64,000 nucleotides of DNA from CAWCJL01 sp963795775 (GTDB taxonomy: Bacteria > Acidobacteriota > Terriglobia > Terriglobales > Acidobacteriaceae). The notes below the pieces were generated by a model. It had not been told where the DNA came from. It was given only the letters and a program-made list of their open reading frames with translations, and ran no database searches. Below, in pieces: positions 35,647-44,763 of the stretch (the stretch's first letter is position 1; each line of letters opens with the position of its first letter). Position numbers and translations under genes: made by a program. The stretch is taken from assembly GCA_963795775.1 (NCBI GenBank), contig CAWCJL010000006.1, positions 57,058-121,057 of the forward strand, written 5' to 3'.

Positions 35647-37287
35647 GTGCTCGGTTCAGGAAGTCGCTTCGCAATATTTGCCGGATTAGCGGTGTTCACA
35701 GCGTTGTTCCCCACGTATGCCCTGGTGGGTCAGGCAGCTTCTCCTGATGCCCCTACAGCCGGGCGCCTGAGCGAGGAAGAGATTGACCGGCAATGGCGGG
35801 AGTCGGTCCAAAAATACGATGCGCAACGCACTGCGCTCGTTCATGCGGTAGACGATGGTGCGCAGAAGGGACCCTTTCGCCCGGACTGGGAGTCCCTCGC
35901 CCAATACAAGCAGCCGGTCTGGTATCAGGATGCGAAGTTCGGGATTTTCATTCACTGGGGGCTGTACTCGGTACCGGCCTATGCCAGCGAATGGTATTCC
36001 CGCAACATGTATCAGCAGAACATGAAGGACTACGCGCACCACGTCGCGACCTATGGCACGCAGGACAAGTTTGGGTACAAAGACTTCATTCCTATGTTCA
36101 AGGCCGAGCATTTCGATCCTGCGGCATGGGCGCGGCTGTTTAAAGATGCAGGCGCGCGGTATGTGGTGCCGGTGGCCGAGCACCACGACGGATTCGCCAT
36201 GTACAACTCGGATTTAACCGACTGGTGCGCAGGGAAAATGGGCCCGAAACGGGACCTGATTGGAGATCTCGCCTCCGCGGTCCGCGCAGAAGGACTGCAC
36301 TTTGGCGCATCCTCACATCGGGCCGAACATGATTGGTTCTTCGACGGCGGCCGCACCTTCACCTCGGACGTGAACGATCCGAAATACGCGAGCTTCTATG
36401 GCCCTGCACACCGGAACGTCGCCGACAACGGTCCTATGGATCTGGCGCAGGACTGGACGTATGTTTCCGGTGCATACCTTGATGACTGGCTTGCGCGCGC
36501 AGCAGAAATTGTGGAGAAGTACCATCCGGACCTCATGTACTTCGACTGGTGGATCGGACACCCAACTTTCCGCAACCATGTTGCACGCTTCGCGGCCTTC
36601 TATTACAACGAGGGTGCGAAGCGCGGTACAGCCACGATCATCGATTACAAAGAACAGGATTTTCGCGACGGCGCGGGAACACTCGATATCGAACGCGGCC
36701 AACTGACCGATATACGAGCGCAGCACTGGCAAACGGATACTTCGCTGAGCAATGGCTCCTGGGGATATCTGGCCCAGGACACGTTCAAGACTCCCGAGAC
36801 GATCGTTCACCAGCTGGCTGATATCGTGAGCAAGAACGGAAACCTCCTGCTGAACATCGGCCCACGACCAGATGGGACCATTCCGGAGAAGGCGCAGGAA
36901 ACGCTGCTCGAGGTGGGGTCCTGGCTCAAGGTGAACGGGGAGGCGATCTACGGCACGCGCCCGTGGAAGCTCTTTGGCGAAGGCCCTACGAAGATCACCG
37001 GAGGCGCATTCCACGAATCCGAACAGGCCTACACGCCCCAGGATTTTCGCTTCACCACGCACGGTCGTACTCTCTATGCCATTGAGCTAGGCTGGCCGCA
37101 ATCCGGCGAGGTGACGATTACCTCCTTGAGCCCTGCATACCTGGGCGCAGATAAGATCCGCCAGGTTTCTCTTCTGGGAGCCAGCGAGAAGATTGCGTGG
37201 GAGCAGAAGGAGGATGGACTTCATCTGCGTCTTCCCCACGAACCAAGCGGTAAGTACGCCTACTCGTTCCGCATCGAGTTTGATTGA
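35647..37287 (+). CDS. secreted GH29 alpha-L-fucosidase
   Basis: Exo-alpha-L-fucosidase of 546 residues, exported by an N-terminal signal peptide (RFAIFAGLAVFTALFPTYA). GH29 landmarks are AKFGIFIHWGLYSVPAYASEW, HHDGF at 179-183 and the nucleophile Asp300 in MYFDWWIG. NGNLLLNIGPRPDGTIP closes the catalytic barrel, and a C-terminal beta-domain follows. It removes alpha-linked L-fucose from glycans such as xyloglucan side chains or glycoproteins. The start GTG 35647 is chosen for GAGGGAGG five bases upstream and a well-formed signal peptide; the open frame extends to 35512 without these. The 3' end overlaps the convergent IclR gene by 28 bp. Confidence 0.93.
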   Translation: MLGSGSRFAIFAGLAVFTALFPTYALVGQAASPDAPTAGRLSEEEIDRQWRESVQKYDAQRTALVHAVDDGAQKGPFRPDWESLAQYKQPVWYQDAKFGIFIHWGLYSVPAYASEWYSRNMYQQNMKDYAHHVATYGTQDKFGYKDFIPMFKAEHFDPAAWARLFKDAGARYVVPVAEHHDGFAMYNSDLTDWCAGKMGPKRDLIGDLASAVRAEGLHFGASSHRAEHDWFFDGGRTFTSDVNDPKYASFYGPAHRNVADNGPMDLAQDWTYVSGAYLDDWLARAAEIVEKYHPDLMYFDWWIGHPTFRNHVARFAAFYYNEGAKRGTATIIDYKEQDFRDGAGTLDIERGQLTDIRAQHWQTDTSLSNGSWGYLAQDTFKTPETIVHQLADIVSKNGNLLLNIGPRPDGTIPEKAQETLLEVGSWLKVNGEAIYGTRPWKLFGEGPTKITGGAFHESEQAYTPQDFRFTTHGRTLYAIELGWPQSGEVTITSLSPAYLGADKIRQVSLLGASEKIAWEQKEDGLHLRLPHEPSGKYAYSFRIEFD

Positions 37288-38165
37288 AGCTCCGGTGCCA
37301 AATTCTTCGATTTTGCGGGAGCGGCTCTGCCGCTCTCGCGGCCAGGGAAGACTCCCCCGATCGTTCTCGTGAGCAGTTCTGTTGCATGCCGCAGGTGCTT
37401 GCGCACCACCTGTGTCGAGGTCGAGTGATCGGTCCGTTTGATGTAAGGAACCGTAAGGGCCGCAAGTGCGTCACCTTGGTATCCGAAGACGGGGAAGCTG
37501 ATGTTGATGATTCCCTCGACCTCATAGCTGGGCCGCTCCTCGAACCCAGCTTCCAGTATCCGCTTCAGGTGCTCTTGCAGATCTGGCGAGGGTTTGCTTC
37601 GGGTGCGTTCGCGCCATCGCTCAACGGCGTGCATGCGGGCGTCCGGTGGCTGGAACGCGAGAACGACGTGCCCTGAAGCTGCCTGCATCAGGTCCACTGT
37701 GGAGCCCGTTCTCACGTAGAAGCCCTGGCTAGTCGGCGAGTCCACCTGCGCCAGGATCACGACTTGCCCATCATCCACGACAGCCAGGTGGCAGGACTGC
37801 ATCATGCTCCTGACAGCATCGCGCATGATCGGCAGCGCTTTGGTGATGAGACGCTGGGTGGGTGGATGCTCCTGCCCGAGCCGGAAGAGCTTGAGGGTAA
37901 GCAGGACCCTTTCGTTCCCATCCGCCTGCGAGATGTAGCCCCGGTCCTCCAGGCATACCAGCATTCTGAATATCTCGGAGAACGTCCGGTTGAGCCTTCG
38001 CGCAATCTCCGATTTTGTCAGACCTTCCGGCTCTTTCGCCAGAAGTTCGAGGATGTCCAGTCCCTTCTCCAGGGCCGGAGTAGGGTAGGCAGGCTTTGCG
38101 GGCTTCGCTTTCACTCCAAGAGTATCCCCGATTGCTCGTCCAGGTGTCACAGGCTTCGTTCTCAT
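37260..38165 (-). CDS. IclR-family transcriptional regulator
   Basis: Regulator of 301 residues with an N-terminal IclR winged helix (about 27-85: PALEKGLDILELLAKEPEGL and LTKSEIARRLNRTFSEIFRM) and a C-terminal GAF-like effector domain (about 110-270). IclR proteins usually respond to sugar-acid or aromatic intermediates and control the adjacent divergent gene. The start is ATG 38165. It is divergent from the receptor at 38313 with the inverted repeat ATGAA-N8-TTCAT (38175-38192) between, overlapping that gene's -35 box. Its 3' end overlaps the fucosidase. It therefore probably controls the third receptor; the effector is unknown. Confidence 0.92.
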   Translation of the reverse strand: MRTKPVTPGRAIGDTLGVKAKPAKPAYPTPALEKGLDILELLAKEPEGLTKSEIARRLNRTFSEIFRMLVCLEDRGYISQADGNERVLLTLKLFRLGQEHPPTQRLITKALPIMRDAVRSMMQSCHLAVVDDGQVVILAQVDSPTSQGFYVRTGSTVDLMQAASGHVVLAFQPPDARMHAVERWRERTRSKPSPDLQEHLKRILEAGFEERPSYEVEGIINISFPVFGYQGDALAALTVPYIKRTDHSTSTQVVRKHLRHATELLTRTIGGVFPGRESGRAAPAKSKNLAPELQSNSMRNE

Positions 38166-38174
38166 CAATCACCC

Positions 38175-38221
38175 ATGAAATGGGATGTTCATTGACAAAC
38201 ATACGATAACCTGCGTAATCT
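38175..38221 (+). promoter_or_regulatory. promoter of the third receptor with candidate IclR operator
   Basis: TTGACA (38192-38197) and TAATCT (38216-38221) are 18 bp apart and point to the receptor gene. The inverted repeat ATGAA (38175-38179) / TTCAT (38188-38192) overlaps the edge of the -35 box and lies 10 bp from the IclR start, a position suited to repression in both directions. Confidence 0.55.
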
Positions 38222-38312
38222 TTCCGACGCTGGCAGAAAAGCGCTTCGCGGGACCGCAAATTAGCATCTCCTACGCTGCGAACGCTGCCGGACATGCATT
38301 GGAGGCATTCAG

Positions 38313-41300
38313 ATGGGCAAATCTACCCCGGGCGCTCAGGTCTGCAAGGCGCTGCTTTGCACAGGCCTCGTGCTCGCATCGGCTCCATCCTGGGCACAGG
38401 CGATTTACGGGTCGATCTATGGAACAGTGACGGACACTGCCGGCGCAGTGATCCCGAACGCAAACGTGACCGTGACCGATATTGCGAAAGGTACGTCCAC
38501 GACCGTGCAGACGAATGGGGATGGCCTCTATTCGGTACAGCACCTGATTCCGGATCCGTACACCATCGAAGTGAAATCACCGGGCTTCACGGATGCTCTG
38601 CAAAAGGGAGTGCAGGTTGCCGCCGACACGTCGCCAAAGGTGGATTTCCGTCTCCAGGTAGGTACGAGCGCGCAGGTCATTCAGGTAAACGATTTGCCGC
38701 CCCAGCTCCAGACTGACCGCGCGGATGTGGCCATGGTGTTGAATCAGAAGACGATTGAAGATCTTCCGGTCCTCGGCCGGAACTTCACCAGTTTTCAATT
38801 GCTGATACCGGGGGCGCAGGCGATGGGCTGGGGCAATCCCGTCGATGAGAACCCGCAGGGCAGCCAGACGATCAACATCAATGGCCAGAATTTTTCCGGA
38901 ACGGGCTACGAGCTGGATGGCACGGACGACCAGGATCCGCTTCTGGGCAGCATCGTGATCAATCCTCCTCTCGATGCCATCTCCGAGAGCAAGATTGACA
39001 CGCAGAACTACGATGCCGAGTTCGGAAAGGCGACGACCGCGGTCATCACGGTGCAGACCAAGTCAGGGAGCAATGGCTTCCACGGCTCCGCCTTTGAGTT
39101 CCGCCATAGCCCTGCACAGCAGGCTCGGGATCCGTTCTCCGAGTTCGCGCCCAACGCACTTACCGGGCTTTATATCCCGTCCGGGCTTTTCAACCAGTTT
39201 GGCGGCTCACTGGGCGGCCCCATCAAGCGGGACAGGCTGTTCTTCTTCGCCGACTACCAGGGTCTGAGGCAAAAGTTCGGGGAAGCGGTACAGGCCACTG
39301 TGCCAACAGCACTTGTGCAGAGCTCGTGTCTCTCCGGGCCGGGTTGCGATTTTTCGGAATACCTGGCCTCAAACCGGCAGCTGTATAACACTTCCAATCC
39401 GCTGGCAATCACGCCGTTTCCCGGAAACTTCATTCCACGTTCCTATCTGTCCCAGACAGGCCTGAACCTGCTTAAGTTGTTCCCGGCGCCTACTGCTTCC
39501 GGTACCGTGAATAACTTCACTGCATCCGGTACAGGTTCATTCAATAACAATCAATTCGACGTCCGCATCGACGGCCAGATCACGCCTGGCTTCCATGCAT
39601 TCGGGCGCTACAGCTACTTCTCTGACCGGGTTTTCGGTCCGGTTGCGTTCGGAGCTCTGGGAGGACCCGGGCTGGGTAACGGAGGCTACGGCGGCACCTC
39701 GCAGGGAAGGAATCAAAACTTCGCCGGGGGCGGAGATATCGCTGTCAACTCCAAGCTCTTCACCGATTTCCGGATCGGCTATCTGCGCTATCACATCCTC
39801 ACCCAGAAGTACGATACCAGCCAATCGTTCTCGACGAGCGTAGGCATCCCCGGCCTGAACCTGGGAACTCTGGCCACGCAAGGCGCTCCAGGATTCTTTG
39901 TGGATGGCGTCTCGAACTTCGGCTCAAACGTGAATGTGAACCGCTGTAACTGCCCGCTGGATGAGACCGAAGACCAGACACAGATCGTAAATAACTGGAC
40001 CAAGCTGTTCGGCAATCACTCCGTCAAGGCTGGCGCGGATTTGCGATATGCGCGCAATCTCCGTGTCCCGAACGACTCCGCGGTGATCAACATCTCAGCC
40101 GGCCCCACATCGAATCCAGCCGCCTCCGTCCCCGGAGGTTTAGGACTGGCCACGATGATGCTGGGGAATGTGACCAGTTTCACGCGCTCCCTGCAGGCAG
40201 TGAACAATGCAAAGGAGTTTCAGAAGCGCACGTTCTTCTATGGGCAGGATACCTGGCGCATACGGCCGAACCTGACCCTGAACTACGGCCTGCGCTGGGA
40301 TATCTACTTCCCTGAGGCAGTCAATGGGAAAGGACATGGCTCGCTCCTGAACCTCAACACCGGAGATATGCAGGTTGCCGGATATGGCCGCTATGGCACG
40401 AACATGGGCATACAAAAGAACTTCACTGCCTTTGCTCCGCGCCTTGGTGTGAGCTATCAGGTAAGGCCCACGACCGTGATCCGCGCCGGATATGGCCGTG
40501 CGTACGATATGGGTATATTCGGCGCGAACTTCGGTCATATTGCAACGCAGAACCTCCCCGTGCTCGTGAACCAGGATCTCGAACAGCCCTCCCCGACAAG
40601 TTCGGTTTTCGCGCTTAGCCAGGGACCTCCGATGCCGACCTTTCCCACCGTGCCTGCCGACGGAAACCTGCCCTTGCCTGACGGTGTTGGCGCAAACGCG
40701 CGTCCACAGCGCACAAAGCTCGTGACAGTGGATGCGTGGAACCTTACCGTGCAGCAGCAGGTAACGCCATCGGTGTCCTTCAGCCTTGCGTATGTGGGGA
40801 ACAAGGGGACCCACGTCTACACGGAGGACGACGCGCAGGTGCTTCCAAATGAGATCGCGGAATCTCTGAACGGAATCACCTTTGACCCGCGGCCTGGCAC
40901 AATCGGCAACAACTCCAATCTCCGTAAGCGCTATTACTCAACCTACGGTTGGACCCAGGCCATTCAGTATTACGGGCTTTTGGCCGACAACCATTACAAT
41001 GCCCTCCAACTTTCCGCGGAGAAGCGCCTTACGAATGGGCTTCAGCTCACAGCGAATTACGCGTGGCAGCGAGCCTTTGACTATGGGCAGGACTACTTCA
41101 CCGTGGACAAGAAGGCTGTCTACGGGCGCAACGACGACCTGCGGGAGAATGTATTGACGGTGTTCGGGAACTACCTGCTGCCAGTAGGTCGCGGGCAGAA
41201 GCTGGGCGGAAACTCTCCGGGGTGGCTGAATGCAATCATCGGCGGTTATCAGCTCAACGCGAATCTGAACTGGTCGAGTGGGCTTCCGTTTACTCCCTCG

Positions 41301-41750
41301 TACAACAGTTGTTCGTCGGATATAGACAACGGACCCTGCCGTCCTAACTTTCAGCGCGGTGCCAGCTTCCCCATGTCGGCCGGGTCGTTCGACACTACCA
41401 CGCACACCGTGCGGTATTTCAATCCAGTGCCGACCATGGCTTTCAATGGCGCAGTATCCGGGCCCTTCTCCCGCCCGGGGATCGCGCAATTCGGAGACGT
41501 CGGCAGGAATAATTTCTTCGGCCCTGGATTCTTCAATACCGATGCTTCGATTTACAAGGCATTTCAAATCCGGGAATCCATAAACGCACAGTTCCGCTTC
41601 AACGCCTACAACGTGTTCAATCACATCAACCCCGGTCAGCCTAACGGCTGTATCGACTGCACCGTCTCCTCAAACGCAGGGGTGATCACCTCTGAGGCGA
41701 TCGGCGGGCAACCGCGGCAACTGGAGTTTGCTGTCCGGCTTACCTTCTGA
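38313..41750 (+). CDS. TonB-dependent receptor, Oar-like, with carboxypeptidase regulatory-like domain
   Basis: Outer-membrane receptor of 1145 residues: signal peptide (ALLCTGLVLASAPSWAQA, cleavage near 29), carboxypeptidase-regulatory-like domain at about 33-115 (GTVTDTAGAVIPNANVTVTD), plug, and a barrel ending in a terminal Phe (EFAVRLTF). The start ATG 38313 has GGAGG nine bases upstream. It has its own promoter (38192-38221) beside the divergent IclR regulator and ends at a strong terminator (41791-41831), so it is a single-gene transcript. The fucosidase two genes away suggests import of fucosylated or related oligosaccharides, but the ligand is not shown. Confidence 0.92.
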   Translation: MGKSTPGAQVCKALLCTGLVLASAPSWAQAIYGSIYGTVTDTAGAVIPNANVTVTDIAKGTSTTVQTNGDGLYSVQHLIPDPYTIEVKSPGFTDALQKGVQVAADTSPKVDFRLQVGTSAQVIQVNDLPPQLQTDRADVAMVLNQKTIEDLPVLGRNFTSFQLLIPGAQAMGWGNPVDENPQGSQTININGQNFSGTGYELDGTDDQDPLLGSIVINPPLDAISESKIDTQNYDAEFGKATTAVITVQTKSGSNGFHGSAFEFRHSPAQQARDPFSEFAPNALTGLYIPSGLFNQFGGSLGGPIKRDRLFFFADYQGLRQKFGEAVQATVPTALVQSSCLSGPGCDFSEYLASNRQLYNTSNPLAITPFPGNFIPRSYLSQTGLNLLKLFPAPTASGTVNNFTASGTGSFNNNQFDVRIDGQITPGFHAFGRYSYFSDRVFGPVAFGALGGPGLGNGGYGGTSQGRNQNFAGGGDIAVNSKLFTDFRIGYLRYHILTQKYDTSQSFSTSVGIPGLNLGTLATQGAPGFFVDGVSNFGSNVNVNRCNCPLDETEDQTQIVNNWTKLFGNHSVKAGADLRYARNLRVPNDSAVINISAGPTSNPAASVPGGLGLATMMLGNVTSFTRSLQAVNNAKEFQKRTFFYGQDTWRIRPNLTLNYGLRWDIYFPEAVNGKGHGSLLNLNTGDMQVAGYGRYGTNMGIQKNFTAFAPRLGVSYQVRPTTVIRAGYGRAYDMGIFGANFGHIATQNLPVLVNQDLEQPSPTSSVFALSQGPPMPTFPTVPADGNLPLPDGVGANARPQRTKLVTVDAWNLTVQQQVTPSVSFSLAYVGNKGTHVYTEDDAQVLPNEIAESLNGITFDPRPGTIGNNSNLRKRYYSTYGWTQAIQYYGLLADNHYNALQLSAEKRLTNGLQLTANYAWQRAFDYGQDYFTVDKKAVYGRNDDLRENVLTVFGNYLLPVGRGQKLGGNSPGWLNAIIGGYQLNANLNWSSGLPFTPSYNSCSSDIDNGPCRPNFQRGASFPMSAGSFDTTTHTVRYFNPVPTMAFNGAVSGPFSRPGIAQFGDVGRNNFFGPGFFNTDASIYKAFQIRESINAQFRFNAYNVFNHINPGQPNGCIDCTVSSNAGVITSEAIGGQPRQLEFAVRLTF

Positions 41751-41790
41751 TTGTGGTTTGGGAGCACAACACCCGTGCACGGGCCTCCCG

Positions 41791-41831
41791 CGCGAGCTGC
41801 TGCTACACTTCGCATCAGCTCGCGTTTTTTT
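41791..41831 (+). terminator. rho-independent terminator after the third receptor
   Basis: A perfect 9-bp stem, CGCGAGCTG (41791-41799) and CAGCTCGCG (41816-41824), with a 16-nt loop is followed directly by seven T residues (41825-41831). It lies 40 bp past the receptor stop and 21 bp before the next start codon. Confidence 0.88.
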
Positions 41832-41852
41832 GTTTGCTAGAGAGGATCTCGG

Positions 41853-43640
41853 ATGAGAGTGCGCGCTTTTTCGCTTACGATCCTGCTTTGCATCATCGCC
41901 CCGCTCACGGCCTACTCTCAGCCCCCCTATAGGGTCACCGTGGAACGCAACGTCACCGCGAGGATGCGGGATGGTGTCGTTTTGAACGCGGATGTCTACC
42001 GGCCCGCAGACGAGGGAACCTTCCCGGTCCTGCTGCAGCGCACACCCTATAACAAGCAGGCCCGCATCGATTTCGACCTCCGTGCAGCAGCGGAGGGCTT
42101 CATTGTTGTCGTTCAGGATGTACGCGGGCGCTACAGCTCCGAGGGGGAATGGTACCCCTTCAAGTACGAATCCAACGACGGCTACGACACGGTGGAATGG
42201 GCAGCGGGCCTGCCGCAATCGAACGGCAAAGTCGGGATGTTCGGCGGCTCGTACGTCGGTGCGACACAGATGCTCGCAGCCCTTACTCATCCGCCCCATC
42301 TGGCCGGGATTTGCCCAGTCGTGACTGCGAGCAACTATCACAACGGCTGGACCTACCAGGGAGGCGCTTTCGAGCAGTGGTTTAACGAGTCCTGGACATC
42401 GGGCCTGGCGCAAGACACTCTGGACCGGCTCGTGCGCACATCGACTAACGCGATGGTCGGTGCCTCCACCTTGCCGTTAGAAGATTACCCGCTCTTCAAT
42501 TTCGATTTTCCAAACAGGAGCGATCTGAAGAAGCAGATCGCGAGCTATTTCCTCGACTGGCTTTCGCACCCGGATTTCGATGACTACTGGCGCCAATGGT
42601 TGATCGAAGGGCATTACAACGACATCCAGGTACCGGCGCTTACCGTTGCTGCATGGTACGACATCTTCCAGGGCGGCTCCTTGCGGAATTACCAGGGATT
42701 GCGAGCACAGGCTGGTAATCCGGATGCCCGACAGAAACAGCATCTGCTGGTCGCGATTGGAGGTCACGCAGGCTCCGGCCGGAAGATCGGGGATGTGGAC
42801 TTCGGGCCCGCGGCTGCGGATTATGACGAAGATACCGTGACACTCCATTGGTATCAGTACCTGTTCCAGGGAGCAGAGAACGAATACGCTTCCACCAAAC
42901 CGGTCCGAATATTCGTTATGGGCATAAACCAATGGCGGGATGAGGACGCGTGGCCCCTGGCCCGTGCGCACACGCTCCGATACTACCTGCACGCCGGAGG
43001 GAAGGTGGCCGGCCATCCGGATGCCGGGATGCTTTCTACTGAGATTCCGGGGAACGAATCCTCTGAAAGCTATGCGTATGATCCGCTGCACCCGGTCCCC
43101 ACTACCGGCGGTCCGTTGTGCTGTGATAGCGAGCACCTCGCCCCGGGACCGAAGGACCAGCGCGCCGTAGAAGATCGACCGGATGTATTGTCCTTCTCCA
43201 CCCCGCCTCTTGCACACGATACGGAAGTGACAGGCCCGGTCACAGTGGAACTCTTCGCCAAGTCCTCCGCGGTTGATACCGACTTCACGGCGAAGCTCGT
43301 CGACGTATGGCCCAATGGGTTCGCCCAGAACCTGACGGAGGGCATCGTGCGGGCACGCTACAGGGACTCCCAGGCGAAGCCGGAGCCGCTTGTGCCCGGC
43401 CAGGTATATAAGTTCGGCATCGATCTCTGGTCAACGAGCAATGTCTTTCAGAAAGGCCACAGAATACGGGTAGAGATCAGCAGCAGCAACTTCCCGCGCT
43501 TCGATCGCAATCTGAACAGCGGAAAAGATATGAAGACAGACACCACCCCTGTCCCGGCAACGAACACCATCTACCACGACCGTGCGCACCCGTCCGCTCT
43601 TCTGCTACCGATCGTGGAAGGTGCCCCCGGCGTCAGGTGA
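41853..43640 (+). CDS. secreted CocE/NonD-family hydrolase (S15 X-Pro peptidase-like)
   Basis: Alpha/beta hydrolase of 595 residues with a signal peptide (LTILLCIIAPLTAYSQ). The nucleophile Ser133 sits in MFGGSYVGA (GxSYxG), VVQDVRGRYSSEGEW is the oxyanion/Arg motif of the S15 group, and the C-terminal jelly-roll (about 400-590) ends with FPRFDRNLNSG, typical of CocE-type enzymes. These cleave X-Pro dipeptides or acyl esters; which one cannot be told. The start is ATG 41853 following GAGAGGATCTCGG. A terminator follows at 43883. Confidence 0.9.
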   Translation: MRVRAFSLTILLCIIAPLTAYSQPPYRVTVERNVTARMRDGVVLNADVYRPADEGTFPVLLQRTPYNKQARIDFDLRAAAEGFIVVVQDVRGRYSSEGEWYPFKYESNDGYDTVEWAAGLPQSNGKVGMFGGSYVGATQMLAALTHPPHLAGICPVVTASNYHNGWTYQGGAFEQWFNESWTSGLAQDTLDRLVRTSTNAMVGASTLPLEDYPLFNFDFPNRSDLKKQIASYFLDWLSHPDFDDYWRQWLIEGHYNDIQVPALTVAAWYDIFQGGSLRNYQGLRAQAGNPDARQKQHLLVAIGGHAGSGRKIGDVDFGPAAADYDEDTVTLHWYQYLFQGAENEYASTKPVRIFVMGINQWRDEDAWPLARAHTLRYYLHAGGKVAGHPDAGMLSTEIPGNESSESYAYDPLHPVPTTGGPLCCDSEHLAPGPKDQRAVEDRPDVLSFSTPPLAHDTEVTGPVTVELFAKSSAVDTDFTAKLVDVWPNGFAQNLTEGIVRARYRDSQAKPEPLVPGQVYKFGIDLWSTSNVFQKGHRIRVEISSSNFPRFDRNLNSGKDMKTDTTPVPATNTIYHDRAHPSALLLPIVEGAPGVR

Positions 43641-44004
43641 ATCCAGCAGGGCATGTTTCAGGAAGACGGATCAGGGCAATCTGTGCGAATGAGTCTTTCG
43701 AGATGTTCCCAGCCCATGCCTGGATCCACCAGGACGGCCGGATGGATTTCTCGAGACCACCAGCAAGCACCCTGGGCAGCAGGAAGCCAACACAAGATTA
43801 ATACTCGCGTCGATACCGGATATTACTGCGCCGAAACAAGCGCAGACACGGCTTTTAACAGGGGCAGAGTGCTCATCAGAGTGGCGCCTTTCACGGCGCC
43901 CCTTTTGTTTTGCGATTACGTAACTCTGTGATTCATCTCGTCCACGCCATAGGCCGCTTCGGTCTCCGCGAAGCAGAGGGCCGCCAGGGCGCTACTGCAG
44001 CCGA
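43641..44004. other. intergenic region between convergent genes
   Basis: Apart from the terminator at 43883-43910, this 364-bp gap shows no supported gene. Short open frames on both strands lack start signals and recognisable similarity. Confidence 0.5.
43883..43910 (+). terminator. terminator after the CocE-type gene
   Basis: The stem GGCGCC (43883-43888) and GGCGCC (43895-43900) with a 6-nt loop is followed by CCTTTTGTTT. The stem is short but GC-only and the T-rich tail points to termination of plus-strand transcription. Confidence 0.7.
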
Positions 44005-44763
44005 TCAAAGCCCCGGCAGCCGTTGCCGCAACTCTTTCGCTTGCCGCTCACTCACCAGAAGCTCGGTATGGGCGGTATCTGACATGGTCAACACGAACGT
44101 GCTGCGGTCATATGGCTTGATCGACTGCACCTTGTGCAGGTTCAGCAGCACTTCGCGGCGCGCGCGGAAGAATATCTCAGTATCTAATGCCTCCTCTAGC
44201 TGTGCCAATTGATAGTTCACCCAGTAAGTCTCAGACTGCGTCTTAGCGCGCACAATGCCGCCATCCATGTAGAACCACAGGATCTCCTGGGGGTCCAGAA
44301 GCAAAACGCTCTGCCCTTTGCGGCACACCACACGATGCAGCCGCTTTACCAAACCTGCCGCTGCCTGCACGCGTTCTTCCTCGTGCGCGCGTTCTACGTC
44401 TGAGGTGAGCAGGCGTCTGACCCGCTCTAAAGCTGCTTCCAGGCGTGCCGGTTCGATCGGCTTCAGGAGGTACGCAATCGCATTCGCTTCGAATGCGGCT
44501 AAGGCATGCTGATCGAAACTGGTCGCGAAGACGAACAACGGCATGGGGTCGAATCCTGCCATGGCTCGAATCACCCCAAAGCCATCCAACTCAGGCATCT
44601 GTATGTCGAGAAAAATTACATCCGGCTTTAAGGCCTGAATGAGACGCAGAGCTTCCAAGCCTTCCTGTGCTTCGCCAATGATTTCCACATCGCCGTATGC
44701 CGCAAGCATTCGCGCAAGTCTGCGCCGTGCGGCGGCCTCATCGTCCACCAGAAACACCTTCAT
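44005..44763 (-). CDS. LytTR-type response regulator
   Basis: Response regulator of 252 residues: CheY-like receiver at 1-120 with phosphoacceptor Asp53 (DVIFLDIQMPELDG), acidic pair Asp7-Asp8 and Lys in YLLKPIEP, a linker, then a LytTR DNA-binding domain at about 145-250 (ILWFYMDGGIVRAKT and FFRARREVLLNLHKVQSIKP). It overlaps the upstream histidine kinase by 4 bp, so the pair is coupled. LytR/AlgR-type regulators bind spaced direct repeats. A CAAATCCTRGG repeat upstream of the kinase is a candidate. The regulated process is unknown; the sulfatase is divergent. Confidence 0.93.
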   Translation of the reverse strand: MKVFLVDDEAAARRRLARMLAAYGDVEIIGEAQEGLEALRLIQALKPDVIFLDIQMPELDGFGVIRAMAGFDPMPLFVFATSFDQHALAAFEANAIAYLLKPIEPARLEAALERVRRLLTSDVERAHEEERVQAAAGLVKRLHRVVCRKGQSVLLLDPQEILWFYMDGGIVRAKTQSETYWVNYQLAQLEEALDTEIFFRARREVLLNLHKVQSIKPYDRSTFVLTMSDTAHTELLVSERQAKELRQRLPGL

